From NCBI GenBank assembly GCA_903828665.1, contig CAIKMZ010000032.1, positions 1 to 35,934 of the forward strand: DNA of 35,934 nt, written 5' to 3'. Shown piece after piece: positions 1 to 8,999 of this stretch. The notes beneath the pieces were generated by a model, which saw only the letters and a list, made by a program, of their open reading frames with translations, had not been told where the DNA came from and did no database searches. The position numbers and the translations under genes were made by a program. The DNA comes from an uncultured beta proteobacterium (GTDB lineage: Bacteria; Pseudomonadota; Gammaproteobacteria; Burkholderiales; Burkholderiaceae_C). Within the stretch, counting starts at the first letter, position 1; every line of letters begins with the position of its first letter.

Positions 1-107
1 TATCCATCAGAGGATCCACCTCGATTGCTCGAAGTGTCTTCCTGAACAACGGCTGTTCATCCTCCTGGCGTTCAACGCTCTCCTGTTTATCCCCAGTGGG
101 GAGGGAG

Positions 108-236
108 GCATCCATAGCATCTTGACCCGCAATCCATGCTGCAGGATGCATGGATGCCGGATCAGGTCCGGCATGACACGCGGGGTTCGGCAGGACACCG
201 AGGCCATGGATTGCGGCGCTTCTCTTGCAATGACGA
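108..236. repeat. Cluster of three palindromic intergenic repeat units
   Basis: Three related units lie downstream of the TRAP receptor gene. Unit one (108-139) is inverted; its reverse complement begins GCATGGATTGCGG. Unit two (148-178) is the best palindrome, with arms GCCGGA and TCCGGC around a short loop, ending in ATGACA. Unit three (204-236) is CCATGGATTGCGG, a degenerate centre, then GCAATGACGA. Units one and two sit head to head. The same family recurs at 32685-32756. Such short palindromic elements are common between genes of Proteobacteria. They may act as transcription terminators or mRNA stabilisers, but no function can be shown here. Confidence 0.75.
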
Positions 237-242
237 ACGGGA

Positions 243-1211
243 TCACTTGCTGCGGAAGGCCTTGATGATGGCCTGGCCGTCCGGGCCGGCCTTCTTTTCC
301 CAGTCGGCCAGCATGATCGTGCCCACTTGTTTCAGATCCGCGGCAAGCTTGGCGCTCGGCGGCAGGATCTTCATGCCTTTCTTGGCGAGTTCGGCCTTGT
401 ACCACTCGTTCTTCTCGGCGCTGAGTTTCCAGCCGCGGGTTTCGGCATCGGCGGCGGCCTTCAGCACGGCAGCCTGCGTGGAGGCATCAAGCGCATTGAA
501 GGCTTTCATGTTGACGAGGATGGCGTTCTTGGGCAGCCAGGCCTGCGTGTCGTACCAGTATTTCACCGATTCATAAATCTTGCTGTCGTAGCCGGTGGAG
601 CCCGAGCTCATCATGCTGTCGACGACACCCGTGGCAAAGGCCTGGCTGACTTCGGCCGCCTGGATCGTGACCGGCTGCGCGCCGATCAGCGAGGCGATGG
701 TGGAGGTGGCCGGGCTGTATGCGCGCCATTTGACGCCGCGCATGTCGGCGACCGACGAGATTTCCTTCTTCACGTACAGGCCCTGCGGTGGCCAGGCCAC
801 GGTGTAGAGCAGCTTGATGCCTTGCGCGCCGAGCAGCTTGTCGAGCACGGGCTTCTGAGCCTGGTACAGCTTGAAGCTGTCGGCAAAGCTGGTGGCCAGG
901 AACGGAATGCCGTCGGCGCCATAGATCGGATTTTCATTCTCGAAATTGACCAGCAGCACTTCACCTATCTGTGCCTGGCCGCCTTGCACCGCGCGCTTGA
1001 TCTCGGTTGCCTTGAACAGCGATGCGTTGGCGTGCACGGTGATCTTGAGCTTGCCGCCGGTGGCCTTCTCAACGTCATTGGCGAACTGCGTGATGTTCTC
1101 GGTGTGGAAGTTGTTGGCCGGATAGGCGGTGGGCATGTCCCATTTGGTCTGGGCAAAGGCGGTGCCGCTGATGCTCAACACGGCGGCGATGGCTGCAAGC
1201 TGAAATTTCAT
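243..1211 (-). CDS. TRAP transporter solute-binding receptor, DctP family
   Basis: A 322-residue periplasmic receptor of the tripartite ATP-independent (TRAP) family, which binds small organic acids for Na+-driven uptake. Residues 1-20 form a signal peptide with a basic start, a hydrophobic core and an AFA-Q cleavage site. The body shows DctP-family features: a FANDVEKATGGKLKI segment near the N-terminus, the KRAVQGGQAQIGE helix, and the MRGVKWRAYSPA segment (about 158-169), which carries the arginine position that contacts the ligand carboxylate in this family. A GGAG ribosome site lies 7 bases before the ATG. The neighbouring peptide operon ends 111 bp upstream. No DctQ or DctM membrane subunit is present in the window, and the downstream side is repeat-filled, so it looks like an orphan receptor unless partners lie further left. 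Ligand unknown. Confidence 0.9.
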   Translation of the reverse strand: MKFQLAAIAAVLSISGTAFAQTKWDMPTAYPANNFHTENITQFANDVEKATGGKLKITVHANASLFKATEIKRAVQGGQAQIGEVLLVNFENENPIYGADGIPFLATSFADSFKLYQAQKPVLDKLLGAQGIKLLYTVAWPPQGLYVKKEISSVADMRGVKWRAYSPATSTIASLIGAQPVTIQAAEVSQAFATGVVDSMMSSGSTGYDSKIYESVKYWYDTQAWLPKNAILVNMKAFNALDASTQAAVLKAAADAETRGWKLSAEKNEWYKAELAKKGMKILPPSAKLAADLKQVGTIMLADWEKKAGPDGQAIIKAFRSK

Positions 1212-1322
1212 AAGAGCTCCGGAAGATGAGAGTTGTGTGTACCTGCGAGCATAGACGCAAAATCCGCGCCAGTTGACCCGGACATACCCTGAAAATGCCT
1301 TGCCTGACGCGCAGGTGACGCC

Positions 1323-3089
1323 TCAGCGGCGCGCCAGCCTCATCCAGGCACGCTGGGCGGCGAGCGCCGCTTGCGTCTGCACGCGGTGCGCGAAACGGAA
1401 TCCTTCGCCGTCGACGGTCTCGTCGGGAAACTCGGTGATCAGGGTGACCGGTGCACCACGATGGTTGGTCTCGCTCTGCGTGCAGGCACAGCCATGGATC
1501 ACTTCGAACGGCAGTTCGCCCGCATGCTGCCGGTACAGCGCCATCTGGCGTGCGTTGTAGTCGCGCAGACCGGGCACACTGGAGACTGCGGCGCTGACCG
1601 CTTCGAGCAGCGCGCGCCCCTCGGTCTGCCAGCCCGGATGATGGCGCAGGATCAGGAAGAATCCCTTCGGGATCGTCCACAGGCCGAAGCCGCGCGGCAC
1701 ATAGCCCGACAGCGGACGCGTCCATTCATGGGCCGGGTAGCCGTGCAGGTTGATGTGCAGTTGGGCGCCGGACAAGGCCAGCGCCTGCTCGCGCACGGCG
1801 CGCTCATAGAGCGGCGCCTGGTCACGGTATTCGATGTCATCGCCCAGCGCGCTGTAGCGCGCGGCGTGCTGCATGTGATGCGGATGCCGGGTGCAGAGCT
1901 CGCGGTGCAGCGCGTAGCCGTCGGGATTTTCCAGCGCGATCAGCGCGAAGTGCGCCGCGCCTGCGGCCTGCAGCGCCTGCCCCGCGCGCAGCGCGCCGAT
2001 CACGCCCGAGGTTTCGTTGGCATGCTGGCCGCCGCTGATCAGCACCGCCGGTCCGGCTCCAGCGTGGTAAAGCCCCGCCACCTCGCGGCCCTGGCGGCTC
2101 AGGGCGGAAAAGCGCTGACCTTCCATGGCATGCATCTCGGCGGCGATTCGCTGCGGCTCGGCTGCGCGGTCCATGGCATCCAGTGTTTGTGGCGACGGCG
2201 CGGGCGGGCGTGCGAGCCGGTCCTGCGCCGCCCCGTCAAACGGGCTCAGGCGAATGCGCAGGCGCGCGGCAGCGTCGCTCTCGCGCACGTCGGGCACGAT
2301 CTGGCCCGGTTGCATGCGCCGGTCGCCGTCCGGCCGGCACGAGCGTTGCTGGAAGAGTTCCAGCAGCGAGAAATAGATGTCCTCGTGCAAGGCCTCGAAC
2401 GTGCTCATGCATTCGTCGCCCACCGGCAGTCGCCGCTCGAAGCCGGGCAGGTCGGCGCGGATGTCGAGCCGCTCGAAATACGGCTCCTGCGCCGGCCAGG
2501 GGTGCTGCGCAATGGTTTGCACGATGCGCTCGAAGGTCTGCTCGTAGTCGGTTGGCTGGGCGCTGTCCAGGTGCGCCGCTGCATCGCCGGGCAGGCTGGC
2601 CCGCAGCCAACCTGTGGGCGAGAGCTGGGTGGCGCCGATGGCATCAAGATGGATGCGGTTGGGTGCAAAGACCGTCGCCTGCACCGTGGAGCCATCGCGC
2701 CGCGTGAGCGCGAGTTGGTAGTTCAGGTCTTCCGTGCCGGCAACGAACGCAAGCCTGCAGTCCGGCAGCAGGGCGGCCAGCGGGTAGGCCTCGAGCAGAA
2801 AGCGGCCTGCGGACGCCTGCGGATGCACGGGGTAGCGGATCGTCACGACCGCCAGCGTGCTGCGATCGATCTCTTCGAGAAAGTAGTGCAGCAAGGGCTT
2901 GTAGGCGCTGCGAAACTGCGCCTGCACGCCGGCCCTCGCCAGCCGATGTTCGGCCGCGCGCCGTGCCGCAGCGCCTTCGAACAGCCAGCCCTCGACCCTC
3001 GCGCCGCGCCACGGCGTCTGTTCGAACTGCGCGACCCATGCGTCGCGCGTGCGCGGCACGGTGATGTCCAGCAGTTCGGCGCTGTGCAT
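1323..3089 (-). CDS. M14-family zinc carboxypeptidase
   Basis: A 588-residue putative metallocarboxypeptidase. The C-terminal half carries the M14 signature: HxxE zinc ligands H356 and E359 in GGQHANETSG, a third histidine H449 in HINLHGYP, and a candidate catalytic glutamate E553 in ITEFPDE. The first 330 or so residues are an N-terminal region I cannot assign. No signal peptide is visible, so it probably acts in the cytoplasm on imported peptides. The start is set by a one-base TGATG overlap with the stop of the upstream permease gene, which implies translational coupling. An open frame continues upstream but overlaps the permease entirely. M14 enzymes remove C-terminal residues, and some cleave gamma-D-glutamyl bonds; the substrate here is unknown. 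It is the fifth gene of the peptide-import operon. Confidence 0.85.
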   Translation of the reverse strand: MHSAELLDITVPRTRDAWVAQFEQTPWRGARVEGWLFEGAAARRAAEHRLARAGVQAQFRSAYKPLLHYFLEEIDRSTLAVVTIRYPVHPQASAGRFLLEAYPLAALLPDCRLAFVAGTEDLNYQLALTRRDGSTVQATVFAPNRIHLDAIGATQLSPTGWLRASLPGDAAAHLDSAQPTDYEQTFERIVQTIAQHPWPAQEPYFERLDIRADLPGFERRLPVGDECMSTFEALHEDIYFSLLELFQQRSCRPDGDRRMQPGQIVPDVRESDAAARLRIRLSPFDGAAQDRLARPPAPSPQTLDAMDRAAEPQRIAAEMHAMEGQRFSALSRQGREVAGLYHAGAGPAVLISGGQHANETSGVIGALRAGQALQAAGAAHFALIALENPDGYALHRELCTRHPHHMQHAARYSALGDDIEYRDQAPLYERAVREQALALSGAQLHINLHGYPAHEWTRPLSGYVPRGFGLWTIPKGFFLILRHHPGWQTEGRALLEAVSAAVSSVPGLRDYNARQMALYRQHAGELPFEVIHGCACTQSETNHRGAPVTLITEFPDETVDGEGFRFAHRVQTQAALAAQRAWMRLARR

Positions 3090-3952
3090 CAGAGTTTTCC
3101 GGTTGGGTCGATGCGGTCGCGTAGCCAGTCGCCGAGCAGGTTCAGGCCCAGCACCGTGAGCATGATGGCCACACCGGGGAAGACGCTGACCCACCATGCG
3201 GTCTGCATGTAGGTGCGGCCGTCGGCCAGCATGCCGCCCCAGCTCGGAATCAGCGGATCGACGCCGAGGCCGAGGAAGGTCAGGCTGCTCTCGAGCAGGA
3301 TGTTGTTGGCCACGTTGAGCGTCATCAGGATGATGACCGGCCCGAGCACGTTGGGCAGGATGTGGTGCCGGATCATCGCCAGGTCGCGCACACCAAAGGC
3401 GCGCGCCGCCTGCACGAACTCGCGCTCGCGCACCGACAGCACCATGCCGCGCACCAGCCGCGCGTACTGCACCCACTGCGAGACCATCATGAACAGGATG
3501 ATGTTGCCCAGTCCGCCCCCCAGGATCGAGATGAAGGTCAGCGCCACCAGGATGAAGGGCAGGGCCAGCTGCACGTCAACGCAGCGCATCAGCAGCATGT
3601 CCCAGAAGCCGCGATAGTAGCCCGCGATCAGGCCGATCATGATGCCCAGCGCCGAGGCGCCCAGCACGGAGAGGAAGCCGACCATGAGCGAGATGCGACC
3701 GCCCACCAGCACGCGCGCCAGCACGTCGCGACCGAGCGGGTCGGTGCCCAGCGGATGGGCCCAGCCGGCGAAAGGCTCGGTCAGGCGCGCGCTCAGGTCC
3801 ATCAGCGAGCCGCGGTCCGGAAAGATCCAGACCGACAGCAGCACCAGTGCCAGCATGACGCCGGTCAGCAGGGCGCCGAGGATGAATTCGAGCGAGCGCC
3901 ACTGCATCGAGCGCATGGCAGGGGCGGGCACTGTGGTTTGCACGGTGTTCAT
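3089..3952 (-). CDS. Dipeptide/oligopeptide ABC transporter permease, DppC type
   Basis: A 287-residue inner-membrane permease of the peptide/nickel ABC family. The N-terminal hydrophobic segment (about 25-45) is followed by GWAHPLGTDPLGRDVLARVL, the hallmark of DppC/OppC proteins, then five further membrane segments. The EAA-type loop that docks on the ATPase is visible as EFVQAARAFGVRDLAMIRHHILPN. It pairs with the DppB-type permease, whose gene overlaps its start by 4 bp, and its stop overlaps the M14 peptidase start by one base. Both overlaps point to one mRNA. Peptide size preference cannot be read from the sequence. Confidence 0.93.
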   Translation of the reverse strand: MNTVQTTVPAPAMRSMQWRSLEFILGALLTGVMLALVLLSVWIFPDRGSLMDLSARLTEPFAGWAHPLGTDPLGRDVLARVLVGGRISLMVGFLSVLGASALGIMIGLIAGYYRGFWDMLLMRCVDVQLALPFILVALTFISILGGGLGNIILFMMVSQWVQYARLVRGMVLSVREREFVQAARAFGVRDLAMIRHHILPNVLGPVIILMTLNVANNILLESSLTFLGLGVDPLIPSWGGMLADGRTYMQTAWWVSVFPGVAIMLTVLGLNLLGDWLRDRIDPTGKL

Positions 3953-4872
3953 TTGCTGCGTATGCGCGGGTCGACCAGCCCGTAGGCGATGTCGACCAGC
4001 AGGTTGACCGCCACGATGATGATGGACAGCACCGTGACCGTTCCCTGCAGGACCGGGTAATCGCGGCTGGCGATGGCGTCAAACGCCAGCGTGCCCAGCC
4101 CCGGCCAGTTAAAGACTTTTTCCACCACCACCAGGCCGCCGATCAGGTTGCCGAACTGCAGGCCGATGTAGGTGATCAGCGGGATCGCGCAATTGCGCAG
4201 CGCATGCTTGTACAGCACGACGCGGTCCTTCAGGCCCTTGCTGCGCGCCACCATGATGTACTGCGCCGACAGCGTCTCGAGCATCGCGGTGCGTACCAGG
4301 CGCACATTGGTGGCCGACAGGATGATGGCCATGGTCAGCGCCGGCATGATTAGGCTGACCGGCCCGTCCCAGCCCGAAGGCGGCAGCAGCGAGAAAGTGA
4401 TCGACAGCAGCAGCACCAGCATGATGGCGAGCCAGAAGTTCGGGAACGACAGGCCGACCAGCGAGATGATGCGGATGAACTGGTCGACCCCTTTGCCCTT
4501 CTTGACAGCGGCCTGGATGCCCAGCGGCACCGAGACCAGGACCGACAGCAGCAGCGAGACAAAGGCCAGCGCCAGCGTGGCCGGCAGGGCGTCGGCCAGC
4601 AGGCGCACGACCGGCGTGCCGCCCATGAAGCTGCGGCCGAAGTCGCCCACCACGACGCCGCGCACGAACTCGGCGTACTGCACGAGGAAGGGACGGTCCA
4701 GACCCAGACCCTGGCGGATGTTCTGCAGGTCCTGCTCGGTCACGCTGCCGGCGCCCTGGCTGAGCATCAGCGCCGGGTCGCCCGACAGGCGCACCGCGTA
4801 CGACACCAGCAGGGTCACCACCAGCACGACGAAGATCGCCTGCAGCAGCCGCTTGATCAGGAATTGGGCCAT
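3949..4872 (-). CDS. Dipeptide/oligopeptide ABC transporter permease, DppB type
   Basis: A 307-residue inner-membrane permease. It opens with the typical DppB start, MAQFLIKRLLQAIFVVLVVT, a membrane anchor, and has a periplasmic stretch with LGLDRPFLVQYAEFVRGVV. The cytoplasmic coupling loop is seen as YIMVARSKGLKDRVVLYKHA, and the C-terminus has VEKVFNWPGLG and DYPVLQG, both characteristic of the family. About six membrane helices are expected. It forms the heterodimeric channel with the DppC-type protein, whose ATG overlaps this stop (ATGA). It starts 31 bp after the binding-protein gene. An AAGGA sequence lies about 13 bases before the ATG, a long spacing. Confidence 0.93.
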   Translation of the reverse strand: MAQFLIKRLLQAIFVVLVVTLLVSYAVRLSGDPALMLSQGAGSVTEQDLQNIRQGLGLDRPFLVQYAEFVRGVVVGDFGRSFMGGTPVVRLLADALPATLALAFVSLLLSVLVSVPLGIQAAVKKGKGVDQFIRIISLVGLSFPNFWLAIMLVLLLSITFSLLPPSGWDGPVSLIMPALTMAIILSATNVRLVRTAMLETLSAQYIMVARSKGLKDRVVLYKHALRNCAIPLITYIGLQFGNLIGGLVVVEKVFNWPGLGTLAFDAIASRDYPVLQGTVTVLSIIIVAVNLLVDIAYGLVDPRIRSK

Positions 4873-4903
4873 GCGCTCATCCGTCCTTCAATGTGCAGCC
4901 GGA

Positions 4904-6418
4904 TCAGTCGACGGTCGCGTCGACGAAGCGGAAGCGGCCGTCCGACGGCAGGGCCAGGTTCTTGGCGCGCTTGTTCAGGCCATAGATCGTGTTCAGGCTG
5001 TAGAGCGGCATCTCAAGCGCCTGGTCGGCGACGTAGCGGCTGATCTCCTGCAGGGTCGACTTGCGCGCCACCTGGTCCCAGGTGTTGCGCTGCATGTGCA
5101 GCAGGGCGTTGAGCTTGGCGTCGTCGTCGAACGGATTCCAGCGCTGCTTGGTGTAGTACATCGCGTAGGCCGTGTTGTCGTAGTCGAAGGTCCAGCCGCC
5201 CCACTGGTTCTGCCACATCTCGCCGGTCTTGCCGTTCGGGATGATGTCGTTGAGCAGCACATTGGTCTCGTACGGCTTGAGCGAGACGGTGACGCCGACG
5301 GCCTGCAGGTAGCCGGCCACGGCCTGCGCCACTTCGCGGAAGTTGCTGTCAGGGCCCCGGAAGTCGAGCTGGATCTGCGTGCCGGGCTTGACGCCGGCCT
5401 TTTGCAGCATGGCCTTGGCCTGCGCCGGGTTGTACGGCAGGGGCTTGAGGGCCGGGTCGTTGCCGAACGAGAGCGCGCCCTGGAAGCTGGCGATCGGCTT
5501 GGCGTGGCCGAGCAGGATGGTCTTGATGATGGCGTCGCGGTCGACCGCCATGGTCAGCGCCTTGCGCACCTCGCGGTCCTTCATGATGCCGCGCTGCGTG
5601 TTGTACCGCAGCGCCAGCGCCACCGGGCCATCGACGCTGATGACCGATAGCTTGCTGTCCTTCTTGAGCGTCTCGATCATCGCCAGCGGGATCTGGTTGG
5701 CCACGTCCAGGCGTCCGGCCTGCAGTTCAGCCGCCTGCGTGGCCGGCTCGCTGATGAAGCGGTAGACCAGTTGGTCGAGCTTGGGCGCGTCGCCCCAGTA
5801 GGCTGCGTTGCGCTCGAACGAGACGCTGACCTTGGGCTTGTATTCCGTGAACTTGAAGGGGCCGGTGCCGACCGGGTTCATGCCGAAGAACTGGCTGCCC
5901 TTTTCCTTGATGTATTTGGGCGGCACGATCATCGCGCCGTAGCCGGCGAGCTTGGTCAGCAGCACCGGATCGGGGCTCTTGAGCACGAAGTCGACCGTGG
6001 TCGGATTCACGACCACGACCTTCTCGATCGAGTTGTAGTTGGACTGCTGCGGACCCTTCTTGCCTTCTTCGCCGAGCAGGCGGTCAAACGTGAACTTCAC
6101 GGCTTCGGCATCGAAGGGCTCGCCGTTGTGGAACTTCACGTTCGGGCGCAGCGTAAAGCGCAGCTTGCTGTTCTTGTCCAGGAATTCCCATTTGGTGGCC
6201 AGGCCCGGCACCAGCTTCATGTCGGGTGTGCGCATGATCAGACCGTCGAACACCTGGCCGCCGACAGCGCCCCAGGACACCAGAAAGGTTGCGATCGGGT
6301 CCCAGTTGCCGGGATCCTGGTGCAGCGCGACGGTGAGCGTCCCGGCCGCCTGGGTGCCGGTGCTGGCCAGACTGGCGAGTGCCAGTGTGGTGCTGGCAAG
6401 GAAAGTTTTCAACTTCAT
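4904..6418 (-). CDS. Peptide ABC transporter substrate-binding protein, family 5
   Basis: A 504-residue periplasmic receptor. Residues 1-24 are a signal peptide ending TQA-A. The mature part matches solute-binding protein family 5 (DppA/OppA/GsiB-like): the conserved FTLRPNVKFHNGEPFDAEAV signature at about 90-110, DPVLLTKLAGYGAMIVPP, and REVRKALTMAVDRDAII, where hinge residues sit. The length of about 500 is normal. An AGGAGA ribosome site precedes the ATG by 8 bases. It lies between the double ATPase gene (30 bp upstream) and the permease genes. Family 5 proteins bind di- or oligopeptides, glutathione, nickel chelates or opines; the neighbouring peptidase argues for a peptide. Confidence 0.93.
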   Translation of the reverse strand: MKLKTFLASTTLALASLASTGTQAAGTLTVALHQDPGNWDPIATFLVSWGAVGGQVFDGLIMRTPDMKLVPGLATKWEFLDKNSKLRFTLRPNVKFHNGEPFDAEAVKFTFDRLLGEEGKKGPQQSNYNSIEKVVVVNPTTVDFVLKSPDPVLLTKLAGYGAMIVPPKYIKEKGSQFFGMNPVGTGPFKFTEYKPKVSVSFERNAAYWGDAPKLDQLVYRFISEPATQAAELQAGRLDVANQIPLAMIETLKKDSKLSVISVDGPVALALRYNTQRGIMKDREVRKALTMAVDRDAIIKTILLGHAKPIASFQGALSFGNDPALKPLPYNPAQAKAMLQKAGVKPGTQIQLDFRGPDSNFREVAQAVAGYLQAVGVTVSLKPYETNVLLNDIIPNGKTGEMWQNQWGGWTFDYDNTAYAMYYTKQRWNPFDDDAKLNALLHMQRNTWDQVARKSTLQEISRYVADQALEMPLYSLNTIYGLNKRAKNLALPSDGRFRFVDATVD

Positions 6419-6448
6419 GGTGCTTCTCCTGGGTAAAACGATGAAAGG

Positions 6449-8305
6449 TCAGAGGGCGGCCTGCGCCACGCGATGACCCGGACTGACCTCGATGAAACGG
6501 TGAATGGCGGGCTCGTCGCCGACTTTGCGCACCGGGCTCGGAATCTCGCCCTCGATCAGGCGCGCGTCGATAAGCCGGCCCGGCTCGGCCACCGGCACGG
6601 CGGCCAGCAGCTTGCGCGTGTAGGGATGCTGCGGGTTTTCAAAAATGTCCTGGCGTGCGCCGATCTCCACGATCTGCCCCAGGTACATCACGGCAACGCG
6701 GTGGCTGATTCTCTCGACCACCGCCATGTCATGGGTGATGAACAGGTAGGCCAGTCCGCGCTGCGCCTGCAAGGCCATCAGCAGGTCGATGATCTGGGCC
6801 TGGATCGAGACGTCGAGCGCGGATACCGATTCATCCGCAATGATCAACTTCGGGTTGCAGGCCAGCGCGCGCGCGATGCAGATGCGCTGGCGTTGCCCGC
6901 CCGAGAATTCGTGCGGATAGCGCTGGCTGTGTTCGGGGCGCAGGCCGACGCATTCGAGTAGCTCGGCCAGGCGACGCTGCACGGCCTTCGGATCGCTGAG
7001 CAGCTTGTGCGTCATGATCGGCTCGGCAATGCTGAAGCCGATGGTCTTGCGCGGATCGAGCGAAGCGAAGGGATCCTGGAAGATGTACTGGATGTCCTGG
7101 TGCAGCTGGCGCCGGCCCGCCGCGCCGAGCCTGCGGATGTCATGGCCGGCGAAGCGGATCGTGCCGCTGGCCGCCTGCACCAGCTGCTGCAAGGTCTTGC
7201 CGATGGTCGTCTTGCCGCTGCCCGATTCGCCGACCAGCGCCAGCGTCTCCCCCGGATAAATGGAGAAGCTGACTTCCTCCACCGCATGCACGCGGTGCGT
7301 GACGCGCCCGAGCAGCGAATGCGCGATATCAAAACGGGTGCTGAGCTTCTCGACCGTCAGGATGGGTGAGGCGGGATCGACCGTGTCCTGCACCTGCTCG
7401 GTGCCGTCTTCGATCAGGCGCTCGCCCTCCAGCAGCGTCAGCGGCATGCGCCGTGGCAGTGCCTGGCCGCGCTGGCTGCCCAGCCGGGGCACGGCGGCGA
7501 GCAGGGCGCGCGTGTAGGGGTGCTGCGGCGACTTGAAGATCTGATCGACCGGGCCCTGCTCGACCTGGCGCCCGCGCCACATCACGACCACGTCGTCGGC
7601 CATCTGGGCCACCACGCCCATGTCGTGGGTGATGAAGATGACGGCGGTGTTGAGATCGCGCTGCAGGGCGCGGATGATGTTGAGGATCTGGGCCTGGATC
7701 GTCACGTCGAGCGCGGTGGTCGGCTCGTCGGCGATCAGCAGCGCCGGCTGGCAGGACAGTGCCATCGCGATCATGGCGCGCTGGCGCATGCCGCCGGATA
7801 GCGCGTGCGGGTACGCGTCGAGCAGCCGCGCCGCATCGGGCAGGCGCACCTTTTCCAGCAGGGCTAGGGCCTGCGCGCGCGCCTGCGCCGGGCTCAGGCC
7901 CTGGTGCAGGATCAGCGTCTCGGCGATCTGGTTGCCGATCGTGAACACGGGATTGAGCGAGGTCATCGGCTCCTGGAAGATCATGGCGATCTCGTTGCCG
8001 CGAATGGCGCGCAGGCTGTCGTCGCTGGCGCGCACCAGGTCCTGCAAGCCGCTGACCGGTGAGCGGAACAGCACCTCGCCGCTGACGATCTTTCCGTCCG
8101 AGTAATCGGTCAGCCGCATGATGGCCTGCGCCGTCACCGACTTGCCCGAGCCCGATTCGCCGACGATGGCCAGCGTGCGCCCGGCCGTGACATCGAAGCT
8201 CAGGCCGTCAACGGCCCGGAACTGCCCGGTCGGCACCGCGAATTCGACGCTCAGGTCGCGCACGCTCAGCAGCGCGCTAGCAGCGGGCAGGGCGCTCTGG
8301 TTCAT
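6449..8305 (-). CDS. Fused double ATPase of peptide ABC importer (DppD-DppF / GsiA type)
   Basis: A 618-residue cytoplasmic protein with two complete ABC ATPase domains. Domain one (about 10-265) has Walker A GESGSGKS, the signature LSGGMRQRAMIAMA and Walker B LLIADEPTTALD. Domain two (about 315-575) has GESGSGKT, FSGGQRQRICIARA and LIIADESVSALD. Both domains end with the oligopeptide-transporter C-terminal region (QHPYTRALLAAVP and QHPYTRKLLAAVP). Fusion of the DppD- and DppF-like halves is known in GsiA-type importers. It is the first gene of the leftward operon and is divergent from the winged-helix regulator gene 124 bp away. No good ribosome site precedes the ATG; the spacer there is C-rich. 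Confidence 0.94.
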   Translation of the reverse strand: MNQSALPAASALLSVRDLSVEFAVPTGQFRAVDGLSFDVTAGRTLAIVGESGSGKSVTAQAIMRLTDYSDGKIVSGEVLFRSPVSGLQDLVRASDDSLRAIRGNEIAMIFQEPMTSLNPVFTIGNQIAETLILHQGLSPAQARAQALALLEKVRLPDAARLLDAYPHALSGGMRQRAMIAMALSCQPALLIADEPTTALDVTIQAQILNIIRALQRDLNTAVIFITHDMGVVAQMADDVVVMWRGRQVEQGPVDQIFKSPQHPYTRALLAAVPRLGSQRGQALPRRMPLTLLEGERLIEDGTEQVQDTVDPASPILTVEKLSTRFDIAHSLLGRVTHRVHAVEEVSFSIYPGETLALVGESGSGKTTIGKTLQQLVQAASGTIRFAGHDIRRLGAAGRRQLHQDIQYIFQDPFASLDPRKTIGFSIAEPIMTHKLLSDPKAVQRRLAELLECVGLRPEHSQRYPHEFSGGQRQRICIARALACNPKLIIADESVSALDVSIQAQIIDLLMALQAQRGLAYLFITHDMAVVERISHRVAVMYLGQIVEIGARQDIFENPQHPYTRKLLAAVPVAEPGRLIDARLIEGEIPSPVRKVGDEPAIHRFIEVSPGHRVAQAAL

Positions 8306-8352
8306 GGGCTGGGGGTGCGACGCGATTTCATTAATGTCAACAAAAAGTCGAT

Positions 8353-8379
8353 GAATTGTAGATTACTTACTTACAATTC
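8353..8379. promoter_or_regulatory. Candidate operator: 8-bp inverted repeat in divergent promoter region
   Basis: GAATTGTA (8353-8360) and TACAATTC (8372-8379) are perfect inverted arms around an 11-base AT-rich spacer, in the only AT-rich stretch between the ABC operon and the regulator gene. Each arm contains TACAAT on opposite strands, one mismatch from a sigma-70 minus-10 box, so the two divergent start signals may lie in the operator itself. Size and symmetry suit a dimeric winged-helix repressor such as the adjacent gene product. I found no convincing minus-35 box for either direction. Function is inferred. Confidence 0.55.
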
Positions 8380-8398
8380 CCGTTCAAATTCCCGTTCA
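8375..8398 (+). repeat. Perfect 12-bp tandem direct repeat
   Basis: The unit AATTCCCGTTCA occurs twice with no gap, at 8375-8386 and 8387-8398, and overlaps the right arm of the inverted repeat. It lies 31 bases before the regulator gene start. Tandem sites at this place could bind a second regulator or a cooperative dimer; a slippage duplication is the plain alternative. Confidence 0.85.
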
Positions 8399-8429
8399 TC
8401 GGGTCCGGTGGTCAGTCTGGAGTTTATCG

Positions 8430-8981
8430 ATGACGAACAAGCGTCCTGTCAAGGTTTCCGCGCTGCCTGCTCAGGCGGCGCAGGCACCCATCGTCTCGTC
8501 GGCGCATCTGGTGTCGCCGCGCAGCGCCGAGATGAGCGAGTTCGAGTTCGGCCTGATCGTGGCCGGCAATGCCTTCGAGCGCTGGGTTGCCCACTGCATG
8601 AGCGCGGCCGGCCTGAAGGACCTGATGCCGCTCGATGTGCTGGTGCTGCACCATGTGACGCACCGGGCGCGCGACAAGCGGCTGGCCGACATCTGCTTCA
8701 TCATGAATGTGGAAGACACGCACCTGATCAACTACTCGCTCAAGAAGCTGCAGAACCTGGCGGTCGTGGCCTCGCACAAGAACGGCAAGGAAGTGACCTA
8801 TGCCGCGACCGATCTCGGCCGCCAGTACGTCGAACGCTACCGCGCCATCCGCGAGTCCTGCCTGATCAATGCCCTGAACGCCGACGATGCGCTGAACCGC
8901 GACATCGGCGAGCTCGCGCGCCTGCTGCGCCTGCTCTCGGGCATCTACGACCAGGCCGCGCGTTCGGCCGCGAGCCTGTAG
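8430..8981 (+). CDS. Winged-helix (MarR-like) transcriptional regulator
   Basis: A 183-residue soluble protein. The segment from about 60 to 150 resembles a winged-helix DNA-binding domain: RLADICFIMNVEDTHLINYS as helix-turn-helix, a following LKKLQNLAVVASH helix, then a wing with GKEVTYAATDLGRQYVERY, the usual MarR-family pattern. The first 40 residues are low-complexity. Its gene is divergent from the peptide ABC operon and is followed 18 bp later by the racemase gene. The position suggests control of both transcripts through the repeats between them. No ligand pocket can be recognised, so the inducer is unknown. Confidence 0.8.
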   Translation: MTNKRPVKVSALPAQAAQAPIVSSAHLVSPRSAEMSEFEFGLIVAGNAFERWVAHCMSAAGLKDLMPLDVLVLHHVTHRARDKRLADICFIMNVEDTHLINYSLKKLQNLAVVASHKNGKEVTYAATDLGRQYVERYRAIRESCLINALNADDALNRDIGELARLLRLLSGIYDQAARSAASL

Positions 8982-8999
8982 TAGGCAAGGGCGGCGCGC